The notes: generated from the sequence alone by a model not told the origin. A stretch of DNA of 64,000 bases from Nostoc sp. FACHB-110 (GCF_014697425.1 NZ_JACJRU010000003.1:248001-312000), one strand, 5' to 3'. Counted from the first letter of the stretch, positions 9,016 to 19,293 are shown. A program made the numbers and translations.

Positions 9016-9852
9016 ATGTCTGACTTCAAAGAAAACATCGCCACTCTTGCGAGAAAGTTTGTTCCCTCTTATCGATTCATTCGCACTCACGAATCAACCC
9101 TTGGTAAAAGTCATCAACTGCAAACACAACTGAATCATCACTCAATTAAAGTTGTAAATTGGAATATTGCCAAAAATAACTTTGAAAAAACTTGGTTCAA
9201 AGATTTTTTCCGAATTCTAAGACAGCATCAGCCAGATTTAATCTTTTTCCAAGAAGTTCGGATGGGTGTAGGTGGAGAACAAATTATTGGCTTTAATAAC
9301 TTTAGTTGGGCTTATGCACCTAATTTTATTGATGCTCATCATCAAACTTATTCTGGGATTTTAACAGCAGCTAATATTAGTCCTTTGAGCAAAAAAGCTA
9401 TAGTAACTCAACACTATGAGCCTTTAGTTAATACGCCTAAAGTTTCATTAATTACAGAATATCCTTTATCTCAGCAACAAAAGACACTCTTAACTATTAA
9501 TAGTCACTTAATTAATTTTGTCGATATTAATAAATTTCAAACTCAATTACAAGAAATAGAGTTAGCTTTATCTACCCATGAAGGGCCGATTATTTTTTCT
9601 GGTGATTTCAATACTTGGAATCGCCAAAGAGCAATACTGCTAGATAAAGCTGTCACTAAATTAGGCTTAAAAGCTGTAGAATTTGCGCCGCACGAAAGTA
9701 AGAAGATTAAAAGGTTTCTTTTGTCACCCCCCTTAGATTATATTTTTTACAAAGGATTAATAGAAAAATCTGCCAATGCTAAAGTTTTAGACGAAATTAA
9801 TTCATCCGATCACAAACCATTACTGGCAGAATTTAGTTATGTCGATACGTAA
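9016..9852 (+). CDS. Endonuclease/exonuclease/phosphatase family protein
   Basis: The 278-residue product shows the EEP fold signatures in order: VVNWNIAKNN, PDLIFFQEVR (catalytic Glu), FSGDFNTWN (Asp and Asn) and the final SSDHKPLLAEF (Asp-His pair). EEP enzymes cleave phosphodiester or phosphate bonds in DNA, RNA, lipids or inositol phosphates. It ends 9 bp before a cardiolipin synthase gene, so the two are probably co-transcribed. A role in phospholipid or head-group metabolism is a reasonable guess but is not shown by the sequence. Confidence 0.85.
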   Translation: MSDFKENIATLARKFVPSYRFIRTHESTLGKSHQLQTQLNHHSIKVVNWNIAKNNFEKTWFKDFFRILRQHQPDLIFFQEVRMGVGGEQIIGFNNFSWAYAPNFIDAHHQTYSGILTAANISPLSKKAIVTQHYEPLVNTPKVSLITEYPLSQQQKTLLTINSHLINFVDINKFQTQLQEIELALSTHEGPIIFSGDFNTWNRQRAILLDKAVTKLGLKAVEFAPHESKKIKRFLLSPPLDYIFYKGLIEKSANAKVLDEINSSDHKPLLAEFSYVDT

Positions 9853-9861
9853 AAAATAAAG

Positions 9862-11304
9862 ATGCTTGTAGACATTAGCATCCTCACTTTTTTGAGTGCA
9901 GCTACCGTTGTAGTTCATGCCTTGGGAATTGGCCATGCTGCTCATGCAGTAATGACTGTGCGTTCTTCCCGTGGTGCGATCGCTTGGAGTATTTCTCTGG
10001 TAACATTTCCCTGGTTAGCTCTGCCCCTATACTGGATTTTAGGCAGGACTAAATTTCATGGATATGCTGAAGCCTTGCGCTCAGTCTTTGCGGAACATCA
10101 AAAACTAGTTCACCAAGCTTATCGAGAAATAACTAAATATCAAGTTGCCATCCCAGACAAGTTAAAATCCCTAGAACCCTTAGCAGAAGCATTCACAGGC
10201 ATTACTTTTACATCAGGTAATGCGGCTGAATTACTCATTGATGGGCAGCAAACCTATCCTGCTATGTTAAGTGCGATCGCCTCTGCCAAACATTATATTT
10301 TGTTGCAATCTTACATCGTGGATGATGATGAAGCGGGTAAAGAATTTCAAGCAGCTTTAATTGCCAAAGCACAACAAGGCATCCGTATTTACTTTCTCTA
10401 CGATGAAATTGGTTCTAATAAATTACCTCGCTCTTATATCAACTCTTTGCGCCAAAACTTAATTCAAGTCAGCGCATTTCACACCACCAAAGGTAGAGGT
10501 AATCGCTTCCAACTTAACTTTCGCAACCATCGTAAAATCTTAGTAGTTGATGGTGAAATCGCATTTACTGGTGGTTTAAATATTGGTAACGATTATGTGG
10601 GTAAAAATCCTCGTCTCAGCCCTTGGCGCGACACCCATATAAAATTACAAGGGCCCACAGTTCAAACTCTGCAAAGTTCATTTCTGCAAGATTGGTATTG
10701 GGCAAATCGCCAAGTTATCGATGTTAACTGGCAAGTGCAACCTAACCGGAAAGTTAACCAAACTGCATTAATTTTACCCACAGGCCCCGCCGATAGACAT
10801 AAAGCTTGCCAACTGTTTTTTGTGAATGCTATTAACCAAGCCCAAACTCGCCTTTGGATAGCAACTCCTTATTTTGTCCCAGATGATTCTACCCTGACAG
10901 CTTTAAAGCTAGCCGCAATGCGCGGTGTTGATGTCCGCATTATTTTACCCAATCGACCCGACCACTTATTTGTTTATCTGTGTTCCTTCTCTTATTACAA
11001 CGAAATGAAACCCATAGATATAAAATTTTATCGCTACAAACATGGATTCACGCACCAAAAAATCATCCTCATCGATCATGATTTAGCCGGGGTAGGTACA
11101 GTCAACCTCGATAATCGCTCATTTTTTCTCAACTTTGAAGTTATGAGTTTCATCATCAATGCTCAATTTGCTAACAGCGTTGAGAAAATGTTAAAAACTG
11201 ATTTAGCCGCCTCAGTTACAGTAGATTTTGCTGAATATGATAAAAAACCTTTGTGGTTCAAATTAGGTGTGAGAATATCTCGCTTACTCACCCCCTTGTT
11301 GTAA
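9862..11304 (+). CDS. cls: Cardiolipin synthase-type phospholipase D protein
   Basis: The 480-residue protein has two N-terminal transmembrane helices (PLDc_N type) followed by two phospholipase D domains. The HKD motifs are HRKILVVDGEIAFTGG and HQKIILIDHDLAGVGTVN, both intact. Bacterial cardiolipin synthases join two phosphatidylglycerol molecules, releasing glycerol. The gene follows the EEP gene after 9 bp. Other PLD-family transferases of similar layout exist, but length, membrane segments and motif spacing fit cardiolipin synthase best. Confidence 0.9.
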   Translation: MLVDISILTFLSAATVVVHALGIGHAAHAVMTVRSSRGAIAWSISLVTFPWLALPLYWILGRTKFHGYAEALRSVFAEHQKLVHQAYREITKYQVAIPDKLKSLEPLAEAFTGITFTSGNAAELLIDGQQTYPAMLSAIASAKHYILLQSYIVDDDEAGKEFQAALIAKAQQGIRIYFLYDEIGSNKLPRSYINSLRQNLIQVSAFHTTKGRGNRFQLNFRNHRKILVVDGEIAFTGGLNIGNDYVGKNPRLSPWRDTHIKLQGPTVQTLQSSFLQDWYWANRQVIDVNWQVQPNRKVNQTALILPTGPADRHKACQLFFVNAINQAQTRLWIATPYFVPDDSTLTALKLAAMRGVDVRIILPNRPDHLFVYLCSFSYYNEMKPIDIKFYRYKHGFTHQKIILIDHDLAGVGTVNLDNRSFFLNFEVMSFIINAQFANSVEKMLKTDLAASVTVDFAEYDKKPLWFKLGVRISRLLTPLL

Positions 11305-11476
11305 TCTCTCCGCGTCTCTGCGCGCGCCACTTGCTTCAAGTCGGGAAATCCGCCCAACGCAGTGGCTTCTCTGCGTGAAAAAAAATCATCTAGTTTCTTG
11401 CATCCAGAATTTGCTAAACTCCAACTTCAGAGATCATAAATCAACTTAAGTATTGGGAATTCGGAGGGGTCTGAGG

Positions 11477-12706
11477 GTGGCTCACGATGAACGTACACGA
11501 ATAGAACAAATTCATCCAAAAGATATTTCTTGGCCGTTCTGGCCAATTGTGCCACTCTACCCATATAGCCAACGGCGGACAATTCGCAAAGAAGTCATCA
11601 AAAACACCATCTGGACTTTTGACCAATTGCAAGGCATTTTTTATGTTGTTGTCCCTATCAGAATGACAGTTGTCAAGCTTGATGATGGTGGCTTGCTAGT
11701 CTATGCACCTGTCGCACCAACAAAAGAATGTCTTCAATTACTTCAGGAGTTAGTTGCCGAACACGGTGATGTTAAATATATTATTTTGCCAACTATCTCC
11801 GGTATCGAACACAAGGTTTTTGTCGGCCCCTTCGCTAGATGCTTTCCCAATGCACAGGTATTTGTCGCCCCAAATCAATGGAGTTTCCCGCTAAATTTAC
11901 CATTAAGTTGGTTGGGTTTGCCTGCAAAACGCACTCAAATATTACCAGAAGATGTTAGCCAAACACCGTTTGCTGATGAGTTTGATTATGCCATCTTAAA
12001 AACAATTGACTTAGGCCCAGGCAAGTTTACCGAAGTGGCATTTTTTCACAGGCGATCGCATACTTTATTAGTAACAGATGCAGTAGTATCTATACCAGCA
12101 GAACCACCTGCGATCGTGCAACTCGATCCTTATCCCTTACTCTTCCACGCCAAAGATAAAGGTTCTGATGTTGTCGCGGATAATCAAGCTAACCGTCTCA
12201 AAGGATGGCAACGCATCACTTTATTTGCTTTATACTTCCAACCTAGCAAACTTGAAGTACCCGCTTGGGGCAAAGTCTTCCAGGATGCCCTAAAAGCACC
12301 AGAACGCTCTCGCAAAGCTTATTTTGGGTTATTCCCCTTTAAATGGAAAGACGATTGGCAAAGGTCATTTAACGCCTTGCACGGCGATGGACGTTTATTT
12401 GTTGCACCAGTTTTACAAACTCTGATTCTCAACCGCGCACCCAAAGAAACACTAAATTGGGCTGATAAAGTTGCAAGTTGGGATTTTCAGTGGATTATTC
12501 CCTGCCATTTTGACGCACCTATTAAAGCCCAACCGCAGCAATTTCGCCAAGCATTTTCTTTTTTAGAAAAGCAACCAGTTGCCAGTGCAGGTTTATTTAA
12601 TAGTAGTAGCTATCCTTTACCAGAGGACGATTTTAAAATTCTCAGACATATTGATGCAGGGCTGAATAAAACTGGAATTGTCCCGCCTGCAAAGGAGAAA
12701 GTTTAG
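11477..12706 (+). CDS. DUF4336 domain protein
   Basis: About 409 residues with the cyanobacterial DUF4336 layout: a conserved N-terminal DISWPFWPI...LYPYSQRRTIR, then a core that resembles a metallo-beta-lactamase-like fold without the full metal motif (VKYIILPTISGIEHKVFVGPF). No catalytic function is established to my knowledge. The GTG at 11,477 is chosen because GGAGGGG lies at the right distance; the frame also has an upstream TTG at 11,453. It stands alone on the plus strand, and remnants of repeat sequence lie upstream. Confidence 0.75.
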   Translation: MAHDERTRIEQIHPKDISWPFWPIVPLYPYSQRRTIRKEVIKNTIWTFDQLQGIFYVVVPIRMTVVKLDDGGLLVYAPVAPTKECLQLLQELVAEHGDVKYIILPTISGIEHKVFVGPFARCFPNAQVFVAPNQWSFPLNLPLSWLGLPAKRTQILPEDVSQTPFADEFDYAILKTIDLGPGKFTEVAFFHRRSHTLLVTDAVVSIPAEPPAIVQLDPYPLLFHAKDKGSDVVADNQANRLKGWQRITLFALYFQPSKLEVPAWGKVFQDALKAPERSRKAYFGLFPFKWKDDWQRSFNALHGDGRLFVAPVLQTLILNRAPKETLNWADKVASWDFQWIIPCHFDAPIKAQPQQFRQAFSFLEKQPVASAGLFNSSSYPLPEDDFKILRHIDAGLNKTGIVPPAKEKV

Positions 12707-12845
12707 CAGAAGTCTCTTGCAGGGGACAGGGGACAGAGTTAAGGGTCTTTGTTGTCTAATTCCTATCAGCTAGCGATATGCTAACTATCTTCGCTATTAC
12801 TATAAATATAGTAGGCATATTAGTGTTAATAAAAAGTAAAATCCT

Positions 12846-13106
12846 ATGTCACAGGCAATTCTCCAACAAATCCTCAATCAGCTAGAGTTGTTAGAACCAG
12901 AGGAGTTACAGCAACTCAATCAAGTTATTCAAGAACATTTTATTAATAAAGAACAAGCTCAACGTGCAAAATTTCACCAAGCACTGCTAAATTATGGTTT
13001 AATCAAACACATCAAACAAGCTTCGTCTATTAGGCAAACTAAACGGCAGCTGATTCAGGTACAGGGTAAGCCTGTTTCTGAAACTATCCTTGAGGAACGC
13101 CTTTAA
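12846..13106 (+). CDS. Antitoxin-like small protein without a partner toxin
   Basis: The 86-residue protein is leucine- and glutamine-rich, with helical LEPEELQQLNQVIQEHF and a C-terminal QVQGKPVSETILEERL. Small cyanobacterial proteins with this ending are commonly encoded just before PIN-domain toxins. Here only one base separates the stop codon from the end of the convergent GTPase gene, so no toxin follows. It is probably an orphan or a remnant of a toxin-antitoxin pair. The family assignment is from memory of the C-terminal motif. Confidence 0.6.
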   Translation: MSQAILQQILNQLELLEPEELQQLNQVIQEHFINKEQAQRAKFHQALLNYGLIKHIKQASSIRQTKRQLIQVQGKPVSETILEERL

Positions 13107-13107
13107 A

Positions 13108-14454
13108 TCAACGCTTAATTCCTTTAAACCGTTCTTTTGCTGCTTGAAATTCCTGTTGCATGACGGCTTGGATTTTTTGCGAGTCAGGTTTCTTTCCACC
13201 CATCAAATCACCAAAATAAACACAGGCGGCTTCACCTAGTGACCAAGTATAAGCAGCTGCCCAAGAAGCAGCGATCGCACTGCCAAATCCTGGTATAAAT
13301 TTAACTAACTCTCGTCCAACGGCTTGGGCTAAAAATCCGCCAGCGATCGCACTGACAATTCCACCTGCTTGCGATGGGGTGATGGTTTGCCCGTATAATT
13401 TTCCTAAAAGGCCTACCATTGATACTTGCAATGTCGTTAACACTGGCATGGTTGCAAAGGGCAAGGGAATAGCTGCCAAAGTTGCTGCCATGATAGAAAA
13501 TGTCAGCATATAACGCCGTCCCGCATCACGGTAAATGTTACCAATTTGTTTACCTACACCCTGTTCTAATAACTGATGAATAGCTCGAGCTTCGGCTTCT
13601 GGTAAAAGTTCTGCTAAAGAGTCTCTAAATGCTTCTAAGCCATAAAATACGGGGTTAAAACCATCTTCTTCTAAGGTGAAGTCAATCAAAACAGCGCGAT
13701 CGTATAATCCTGTAAAAGCTTGTTGTATTTCTGCAAAAGCTCGTTGAACTTCTCCATACACTGGCGGATAAGCTGAATGATCTGCAACATCAGGCGGATA
13801 AAGTTCGTGTAAGCAAGTAACTGCAAGTAAACAGGGAATATCTGGATATTGCTGACGTAGCTTTTGGGCAATTTGTCGTAATGCTTCTGTAGCAAAATCA
13901 TTAATTTTGACAGTGAGAATAAAAACTCTTGCACCACGACTCAACTGTTGTAAATCGCCTACTAACTCTTGAATAATTGCCTGAGTTTCTTGGTTAATAT
14001 CTCCTAAACCTACCGTATCTGTAAAAACGAGCAATGGTAGGTCATGAGAAGGATAGATGTAGCGTTCAGTATGTTGGGTATGGGGGCGAAATCCTTGTCC
14101 GACAATTTCTGCGGAAACGCCTGTGAGTCCCCGGACAATCGAACTCTTGCCAGCTTGGGGTTTACCAATCAAAAGGGCTTCGGTGGTTGGCAGTTCAGCA
14201 CGTACAGCTTCTAAAATTTCTGCTATTTGAGTTTCGCTGACACTATACCATTCAGCCACAGTTTGAGATACTTGTTCTACTGGTAGAAACTGCATAACGC
14301 TGGCTGTGGCTTTTTGCCAAACATCAGCAATGCGATTAGTCCAGTCATCTTTTTTGGGCTGAGTTGTCGCACCTTCCGCAGGCACATCTGAAGGTTGGCT
14401 GTTGTTCGATTGATAATCTGCTGATGGCAAATCAGTATTGTGTTGCTCAGTCAT
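13108..14454 (-). CDS. GTPase with DUF697-like membrane tail
   Basis: The product, about 448 residues, has a P-loop GKPQAGKSS, a switch motif DTVGLGD and an N-terminal coil. It is followed by a C-terminal hydrophobic region (about residues 300-420) with glycine-rich helices (GGIVSAIAGGFLAQAVGREL) that resembles DUF697. Such Era/dynamin-like GTPases are thought to act at membranes. The ATG at 14,454 is preferred to the one at 14,481, because the latter would add nine residues with no family resemblance. It converges on the antitoxin-like gene. Confidence 0.8.
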   Translation of the reverse strand: MTEQHNTDLPSADYQSNNSQPSDVPAEGATTQPKKDDWTNRIADVWQKATASVMQFLPVEQVSQTVAEWYSVSETQIAEILEAVRAELPTTEALLIGKPQAGKSSIVRGLTGVSAEIVGQGFRPHTQHTERYIYPSHDLPLLVFTDTVGLGDINQETQAIIQELVGDLQQLSRGARVFILTVKINDFATEALRQIAQKLRQQYPDIPCLLAVTCLHELYPPDVADHSAYPPVYGEVQRAFAEIQQAFTGLYDRAVLIDFTLEEDGFNPVFYGLEAFRDSLAELLPEAEARAIHQLLEQGVGKQIGNIYRDAGRRYMLTFSIMAATLAAIPLPFATMPVLTTLQVSMVGLLGKLYGQTITPSQAGGIVSAIAGGFLAQAVGRELVKFIPGFGSAIAASWAAAYTWSLGEAACVYFGDLMGGKKPDSQKIQAVMQQEFQAAKERFKGIKR

Positions 14455-14751
14455 GGCGTGAAAACAGCAGATAGATTCCAATTTAATTTTAGCGATCGCT
14501 CAAGATACATAACTTATATTTGTATTTTTAAATCTTGATGATGCTCACTTGTATTCTAAATGATTCCACGCCAAGGGCAGCGTTAACCCTCATACAATCT
14601 ACCAATCTAGAAAATTTTTTATACCTCAAGACAGAGCTTCTCTCAAACTTCTTATATACTGATATTCTGTTTCAATGCCCTAATTGATTGCTCTCAAATT
14701 TAACAGTTAATAAATATACAAGTATTACAGGATTATTACTAAATCTCGCTT

Positions 14752-15621
14752 ATGATTTTTTACTCTGATTTCCAGAGCGCAGAGCTAGCCATTACCAATA
14801 TGCAGGATTTGGCTGATTTATTACAATTACCCTTCATGCAACGAGCGCTCATAGGTGCTGTATTAATGGGGATACTTGGTGGATTACTTGGTAGCTTTGT
14901 GACATTACGTCAATTATCCTTTTTTAGCCATGCCGTTGGTCATGCGGCATTAGTTGGTGTGGCTTTGGGTGTGCTACTTCAGTTAAACCCCACTTGGATG
15001 CTGCTACCGTTCACCTTAATTTTTGGCGTAATTGTGCTTTACTTTGTAGACAAAACTGATTTAGGTAGCGATAGCATACTTAGCATAGTTCTCTCTGGGG
15101 CGTTGGCGATCGGCGTAATTCTTTCTAGCTTGATTCAAGGATATCGCGGTAATTTAATGGCAGTGCTATTTGGCGATATTCTTGCTATTGATGTTACAGA
15201 CTTGATTTTAACCTTGTTGGTACTTGTAGGTGGGAGTATATTCTTACTATCCACCCTCAGACAACAGATTTTGTTAACACTGAACTTTGATGTCGCTAAG
15301 GTTCAAGGCATTCCTGTAGAAATATACCGCTATGGATTTGTAATTTTGCTCTCGTTGGCAGTTGCCGTAGCCATCAAAGCGGTTGGTGTGTTGCTAGTCA
15401 ACGCCTTTTTAGTGATTCCTGCCGCTACAGCTAAACTTATGAGTCAACAATTTAGCCGCTTTTTGCTGCTGTCTGTGGTTGTTGGTTCTTCTAGCAGCAT
15501 TGCAGGCATCCTCGTATCTGGGATTTTCAATCTAGCCTCTGGCCCTAGTATTGTGCTTGTTCAGTTTGTGCTATTTCTAGCTGTTTTCATTGTAAGTAAG
15601 TTGAGTGTGAGAACTGCCTAA
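14752..15621 (+). CDS. Metal ABC transporter permease (ZnuB/MntB type)
   Basis: This 289-residue integral membrane protein of the ABC-3 family has eight or more hydrophobic helices. Family motifs include FFSHAVGHAALVGVALG, SDSILSIVLSGALAIGV, and VGVLLVNAFLVIPAATA near the C-terminus. It would form the channel for zinc or manganese uptake together with a binding protein and an ATPase, neither of which adjoins it. An alternative start is the ATG at 14,800 (MQDLADLLQ). The substrate is uncertain; ZnuB is the most common annotation for this type. Confidence 0.85.
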   Translation: MIFYSDFQSAELAITNMQDLADLLQLPFMQRALIGAVLMGILGGLLGSFVTLRQLSFFSHAVGHAALVGVALGVLLQLNPTWMLLPFTLIFGVIVLYFVDKTDLGSDSILSIVLSGALAIGVILSSLIQGYRGNLMAVLFGDILAIDVTDLILTLLVLVGGSIFLLSTLRQQILLTLNFDVAKVQGIPVEIYRYGFVILLSLAVAVAIKAVGVLLVNAFLVIPAATAKLMSQQFSRFLLLSVVVGSSSSIAGILVSGIFNLASGPSIVLVQFVLFLAVFIVSKLSVRTA

Positions 15622-15698
15622 ATTTATTTTTGACAAACCCTTGCATAATCTTATTTTGTTTGCTAAATTTATAAATCGTGGTGCAAAACAAAGCACAC

Positions 15699-15771
<73 letters not shown>

Positions 15772-15780
15772 TATTATTTA

Positions 15781-15812
15781 ACCCCTGGAAATCGTTAAAT
15801 TCCAGGGGGTTT
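15781..15812 (+). terminator. Terminator after tRNA-Phe
   Basis: CCCCTGGAA and TTCCAGGGG form a strong stem around ATCGTTAAA, followed by GTTTTGGTTT. It lies ten bases after the tRNA and is a typical intrinsic terminator. Confidence 0.8.
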
Positions 15813-15956
15813 TGGTTTATAACATCTGATTAATCGAGAAAACAGTTCTAAATCCTAAAAAAATTTTGGGCATTTTTGGATACCTTTAGACAAAAAATGG
15901 GTGTAAATTGGGTGTAAAAGGGATAGAGTAGAGGAGTAATTACACCTTATAAAGTT

Positions 15957-17111
15957 ATGTTCTCCAAAACTCCTACAGGGCGGGCATCTAAGGGTTCTGT
16001 CTCTATCATTAACTCTAATGGTCGGTTGCAGTTGCGGTTTAGATATAGAGGCGAGCGTTATTACATCTCTACGGGTTTAGCAGATACCCTAAATAACCGA
16101 AAGTTAGCTGAACTCAAGGCATCTGAGATTGAGAAAGATATACTCTATGAGCGATTGGACTTAACTCTACAGAAGTACCAACCTCAATCTGCTCTAACTA
16201 CGATTACACCCATTACACCCATTAAGAAGCCTAAACCCGAATTAGACCAACTTTGGGATAGGTATAGCGAATTTAAGAAACCACAAGTTAGTCCTAGTAC
16301 CTACGCCAAAGATTTTGCCAAGCATCGAAATCACATTGCTAAGTTACCAATACGATCGCTAGATGAAGCATCTGCTATTCGAGATTATCTTTTAGCCAAC
16401 TTAACTCCAGATGCTGCAAAGCGTTGTTTAACTCAGTTCAAAGCTTGCTGCAATTGGGCAATGGAAGAGGGGCTAATTGACGCTAACCCATTTGCTGCTA
16501 TGAAAATCAAAGCACCCAAGGGGGCTACTGAAGAACAAGATATTAATCCCTTTAGTAAAGAAGAAAGGGATTTAATTATTCGTACTTTTGCTGGCGATCG
16601 CTACTACAGCCATTACACGAACTATGTACGCTTTCTGTTTTTTACTGGATGCAGGCCATCTGAGGCAATTGCTTTGAAGTGGAAACATATTACAAATACT
16701 GTGGTTCAGTTTCGAGAATCTGTTGTGGTTTCTGAAGATGGCTTAGTTTTGAAGGAGGGACTAAAAACCCAAAGAAAGCGCGATTTTCCAATTAATTCAG
16801 AACTAAAAGCGATTTTAAATGACATTAGGCCAGAACAACCTAATCCTGAAACATTAATTTTTACCAGTCCAAAAGGAAAATTTATTGACCATCATAACTT
16901 CTCTAATCGTGCATGGAAAGCAATCTTAGCCAAATGTGGCATTCCGTATCGTAAAAGTTACCAGACAAGACATACCTTTATCAGCTTGTGTGTTGAGTCA
17001 CATATTAACAGCACAGCGATTGGACGATGGACAGGAACTTCTGCCAAGATGATTGACAATCATTATGGTGCGACTAACTTTACCAACCTTAGACCTCCAA
17101 ACCTTTCCTAA
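15957..17111 (+). CDS. Tyrosine site-specific integrase
   Basis: The 384-residue protein has an N-terminal arm-binding domain (IINSNGRLQLRFRYRGERYYIS), a core-binding SAM-like domain (about 110-190) and the tyrosine-recombinase catalytic domain. Catalytic residues are visible as the Arg in TGCRPSEAI, a Lys around GLKTQRKRDF, RHTFISL (His and Arg), GRWTG (Trp in the second-His position) and the nucleophile in DNHYGA. Its place just after tRNA-Phe fits a phage- or island-type integrase that uses the tRNA 3' end. No excisionase or matching second attachment site was found in the window. Confidence 0.92.
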   Translation: MFSKTPTGRASKGSVSIINSNGRLQLRFRYRGERYYISTGLADTLNNRKLAELKASEIEKDILYERLDLTLQKYQPQSALTTITPITPIKKPKPELDQLWDRYSEFKKPQVSPSTYAKDFAKHRNHIAKLPIRSLDEASAIRDYLLANLTPDAAKRCLTQFKACCNWAMEEGLIDANPFAAMKIKAPKGATEEQDINPFSKEERDLIIRTFAGDRYYSHYTNYVRFLFFTGCRPSEAIALKWKHITNTVVQFRESVVVSEDGLVLKEGLKTQRKRDFPINSELKAILNDIRPEQPNPETLIFTSPKGKFIDHHNFSNRAWKAILAKCGIPYRKSYQTRHTFISLCVESHINSTAIGRWTGTSAKMIDNHYGATNFTNLRPPNLS

Positions 17112-17185
17112 ATTGATTAAGAAAACGGCTTGATTAATACAGTCTCACTTATTTCTCTGCTGCATAAGTTAAAATTCCAAAAAGA

Positions 17186-17209
17186 AACCCCATCAATTTT
17201 GATGGGGTT
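17186..17209 (+). terminator. Terminator after the integrase gene
   Basis: AACCCCATCA and TGATGGGGTT form a 10-bp stem with a short loop, 75 bases beyond the integrase stop. The trailing sequence AATCAATTAATT is only moderately T-rich. Confidence 0.6.
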
Positions 17210-17613
17210 AATCAATTAATTCTACTGTAATATAATAACTTTATTCCTTATGAAACTAAACAAGAAAATCTAAAGAAGTGTAGTTTAATGTAGGCAACTT
17301 ATTTTGAGTAGAATTAGCGATGGTAATCAAGGAAAATTTTGAATACTAGACTTGTCCACAAAAGATAAAAAGCTGACTGTGAAGGCGTTACACGAACTAT
17401 AACTGGGATGAAACACTAATTCTGGCTGAACGCAAAAATAAGGTTTTGGGGATGAAAATACCAAAATTATTCAAAGTTTTCAGAAACATAGCTTTCTAAA
17501 AAAGAAAATCTAAAGGCTGATAATTCAAAGAGCATGACTTAGTGTAAACGAATAATTTAGATGCAACCTAACTAATCCACTTCCCACAAAATTTATTTTA
17601 AAGATAGGTCTAT

Positions 17614-17650
17614 TAAAAACCCGACTTTATTTAAAGTCGGGTTTCTTTTT
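17614..17650 (+). terminator. Intrinsic terminator, no gene attached
   Basis: AACCCGACTTTA and TAAAGTCGGGTT form a long stem followed by TCTTTTTAT. No gene precedes it closely. It may insulate the CRISPR leader from transcription coming from the left. Confidence 0.65.
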
Positions 17651-18019
17651 ATATTCTGCTTAACTCTGATTTTAGGTGATCGGAAAACTTCGGCGGGGTC
17701 TACTGCCACAACAGTGAGTAGAAGTGTTTCCCATAATTCCAATTTGAGTTAATCGGTAAACTGTTTTGAGTTGGTTAAAACACAGTTGGAACTTCGACTG
17801 CTATATAACAGTATTATTTTTATTCAAAATTAAATCAAGCGATCGCTTATCCTCTTTCATTTGGATTTTAACCACACTGAGGCAAAATTAGTTTATTACA
17901 GATCAAAATAGCGATCATCATCCTGAGCAGATTTTGTAAAGATTACTGTGGAAAATGTCTAAATTGAGTCAAAGTATTGCACCATATACACTTGAACAAA
18001 TCAGCAGGCATTTTCACAA

Positions 18020-18204
18020 GTTCATCGACACCACTCCCAGAATCGCCAAAACCCTTATTTTTCGTTGAGTGGTGTCGATTGCTTACAGGGTAAGGGTTTG
18101 AGATATGTATTTTGGTCTGTTTTTATCTAAGAAAGTGATGGTAGAATTAGTGGTGTCGATTTGGCGGCTAAAATCCTTACTGGGTAAAGGCTCCTAGACG
18201 AACT
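18020..18204 (+). promoter_or_regulatory. Leader of CRISPR array 1
   Basis: About 185 bases directly before the first repeat match the leaders of arrays 2 and 3. Each leader starts GTTCATCGACAC, contains GTGTCGATTGCTTACAGGG and GTCGATTTGGCGGCT, and ends AGACGAACT right at the first repeat. The element GTGTCGATT therefore recurs within the leader. Leaders carry the array promoter and the signals that guide Cas1-Cas2 integration. Confidence 0.85.
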
Positions 18205-19233
18205 CCCTACCGATTGGGTTAAATCGGAATAGTTGGAAACCTTGGTACATAATCGTGGCGAATCTCGCGACGACTTCCCTACCGATTGGGTTAAATCGGA
18301 ATAGTTGGAAACGGTAGCTTAGGACAGCCCAGCAAACAATCGCAGCTACCCTACCGATTGGGTTAAATCGGAATAGTTGGAAACTTCGGGTGCAGGAGCT
18401 TGCTTGTTCACCCCACGCCCCTACCGATTGGGTTAAATCGGAATAGTTGGAAACGAGGGGGTGAGTGGAAAACCGCTTGCGCGATTTCCCTACCGATTGG
18501 GTTAAATCGGAATAGTTGGAAACATTACTACGTTTAACACAACTATTACAAACATAATGAAACCCTACCGATTGGGTTAAATCGGAATAGTTGGAAACCT
18601 TGCATTAAAAATGCTTGGGGTGGGCTGGTTTTTCCCTACCGATTGGGTTAAATCGGAATAGTTGGAAACAAGCGGTGGAAGTTTCCACCTTTTGACTTTG
18701 TCCAATCCCTACCGATTGGGTTAAATCGGAATAGTTGGAAACTTCACTACAAATCAACCACGCGACAATTATCGCCTCCCCTACCGATTGGGTTAAATCG
18801 GAATAGTTGGAAACATTTTTCCGGCAACGTTTAAAACGTTTCCGGTAGGCCCTACCGATTGGGTTAAATCGGAATAGTTGGAAACGATTACTGTCAGTGA
18901 GTAGGCAAAAAATGCCCAACCCTACCGATTGGGTTAAATCGGAATAGTTGGAAACTTTTAATCTCACTGACGGCGGTTATGTTTAACCCTACCGATTGGG
19001 TTAAATCGGAATAGTTGGAAACTTCCGTGTGCGTTATCAAGATTTTTGCGAGTACCCTACCGATTGGGTTAAATCGGAATAGTTGGAAACACGGCGGTTA
19101 CCACGAAAAGTTTTCCTTGAGGCCCCTACCGATTGGGTTAAATCGGAATAGTTGGAAACAAAGTTATTTTCGTAGGAAATCTTGAGATCTTGTTCTACCC
19201 TACCGATTGGGTTAAATCGGAATAGTTGGAAAC
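18205..19233 (+). CRISPR. CRISPR array 1: 15 repeats, 14 spacers
   Basis: Fifteen 36-bp repeats begin CCCTACCGATTGGG and end ATAGTTGGAAAC. They start at 18205, 18277, 18349, 18419, 18488, 18563, 18635, 18707, 18779, 18850, 18920, 18987, 19055, 19124 and 19198. Spacers are about 31-39 bp. The repeat holds a 6-bp stem, CCGATT with AATCGG, around GGGTTA, and the last eight bases TTGGAAAC would be the crRNA 5' tag. The leader lies on the left, so crRNAs are made from the plus strand. All fifteen repeats appear identical, including the last, which is unusual for a distal end and suggests a young or recently trimmed array. Confidence 0.98.
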
Positions 19234-19249
19234 ACTTGTAAAAAAATTA

Positions 19250-19293
19250 AACACTGTCCGACCTAACTTTTTAAAAGGTTTGACAGTGTTTAT
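19250..19293. terminator. Hairpin between array 1 and hicB
   Basis: AAACACTGTC and GACAGTGTTT form a 10-bp stem with a further internal helix (TTTTTAAAA). It sits between the convergent array 1 and hicAB operon and probably ends both transcripts. Confidence 0.6.

Larger units (their letters stand above)
17112..18019. other. Non-coding stretch between integrase and CRISPR array 1
   Basis: No convincing gene is seen in these 908 bases. Two intrinsic-terminator hairpins are present (17,186-17,209 and 17,614-17,650). The rest is AT-rich, with only very short open frames. The right end grades into the CRISPR leader at 18,020. Confidence 0.6.

Noticed and set aside
12846..13106. A complete toxin-antitoxin pair
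   Set aside because: No PIN or other toxin frame adjoins the antitoxin-like gene; the next gene is convergent and codes for a GTPase.
18020..18204. Specific -35/-10 promoter boxes in the leaders
   Set aside because: TATAAT-like hexamers occur in each leader (TAGAAT, TATAAT, TATATT) but not at the same distance from the repeat, and no consistent -35 box was found.
18605..18967. Open frame across array 1 with repeated FNPIGR/SNYSDLTQSVG peptides
   Set aside because: It is only the CRISPR repeats translated; the same applies to frames at 30,390-30,572 and 30,904-31,086.
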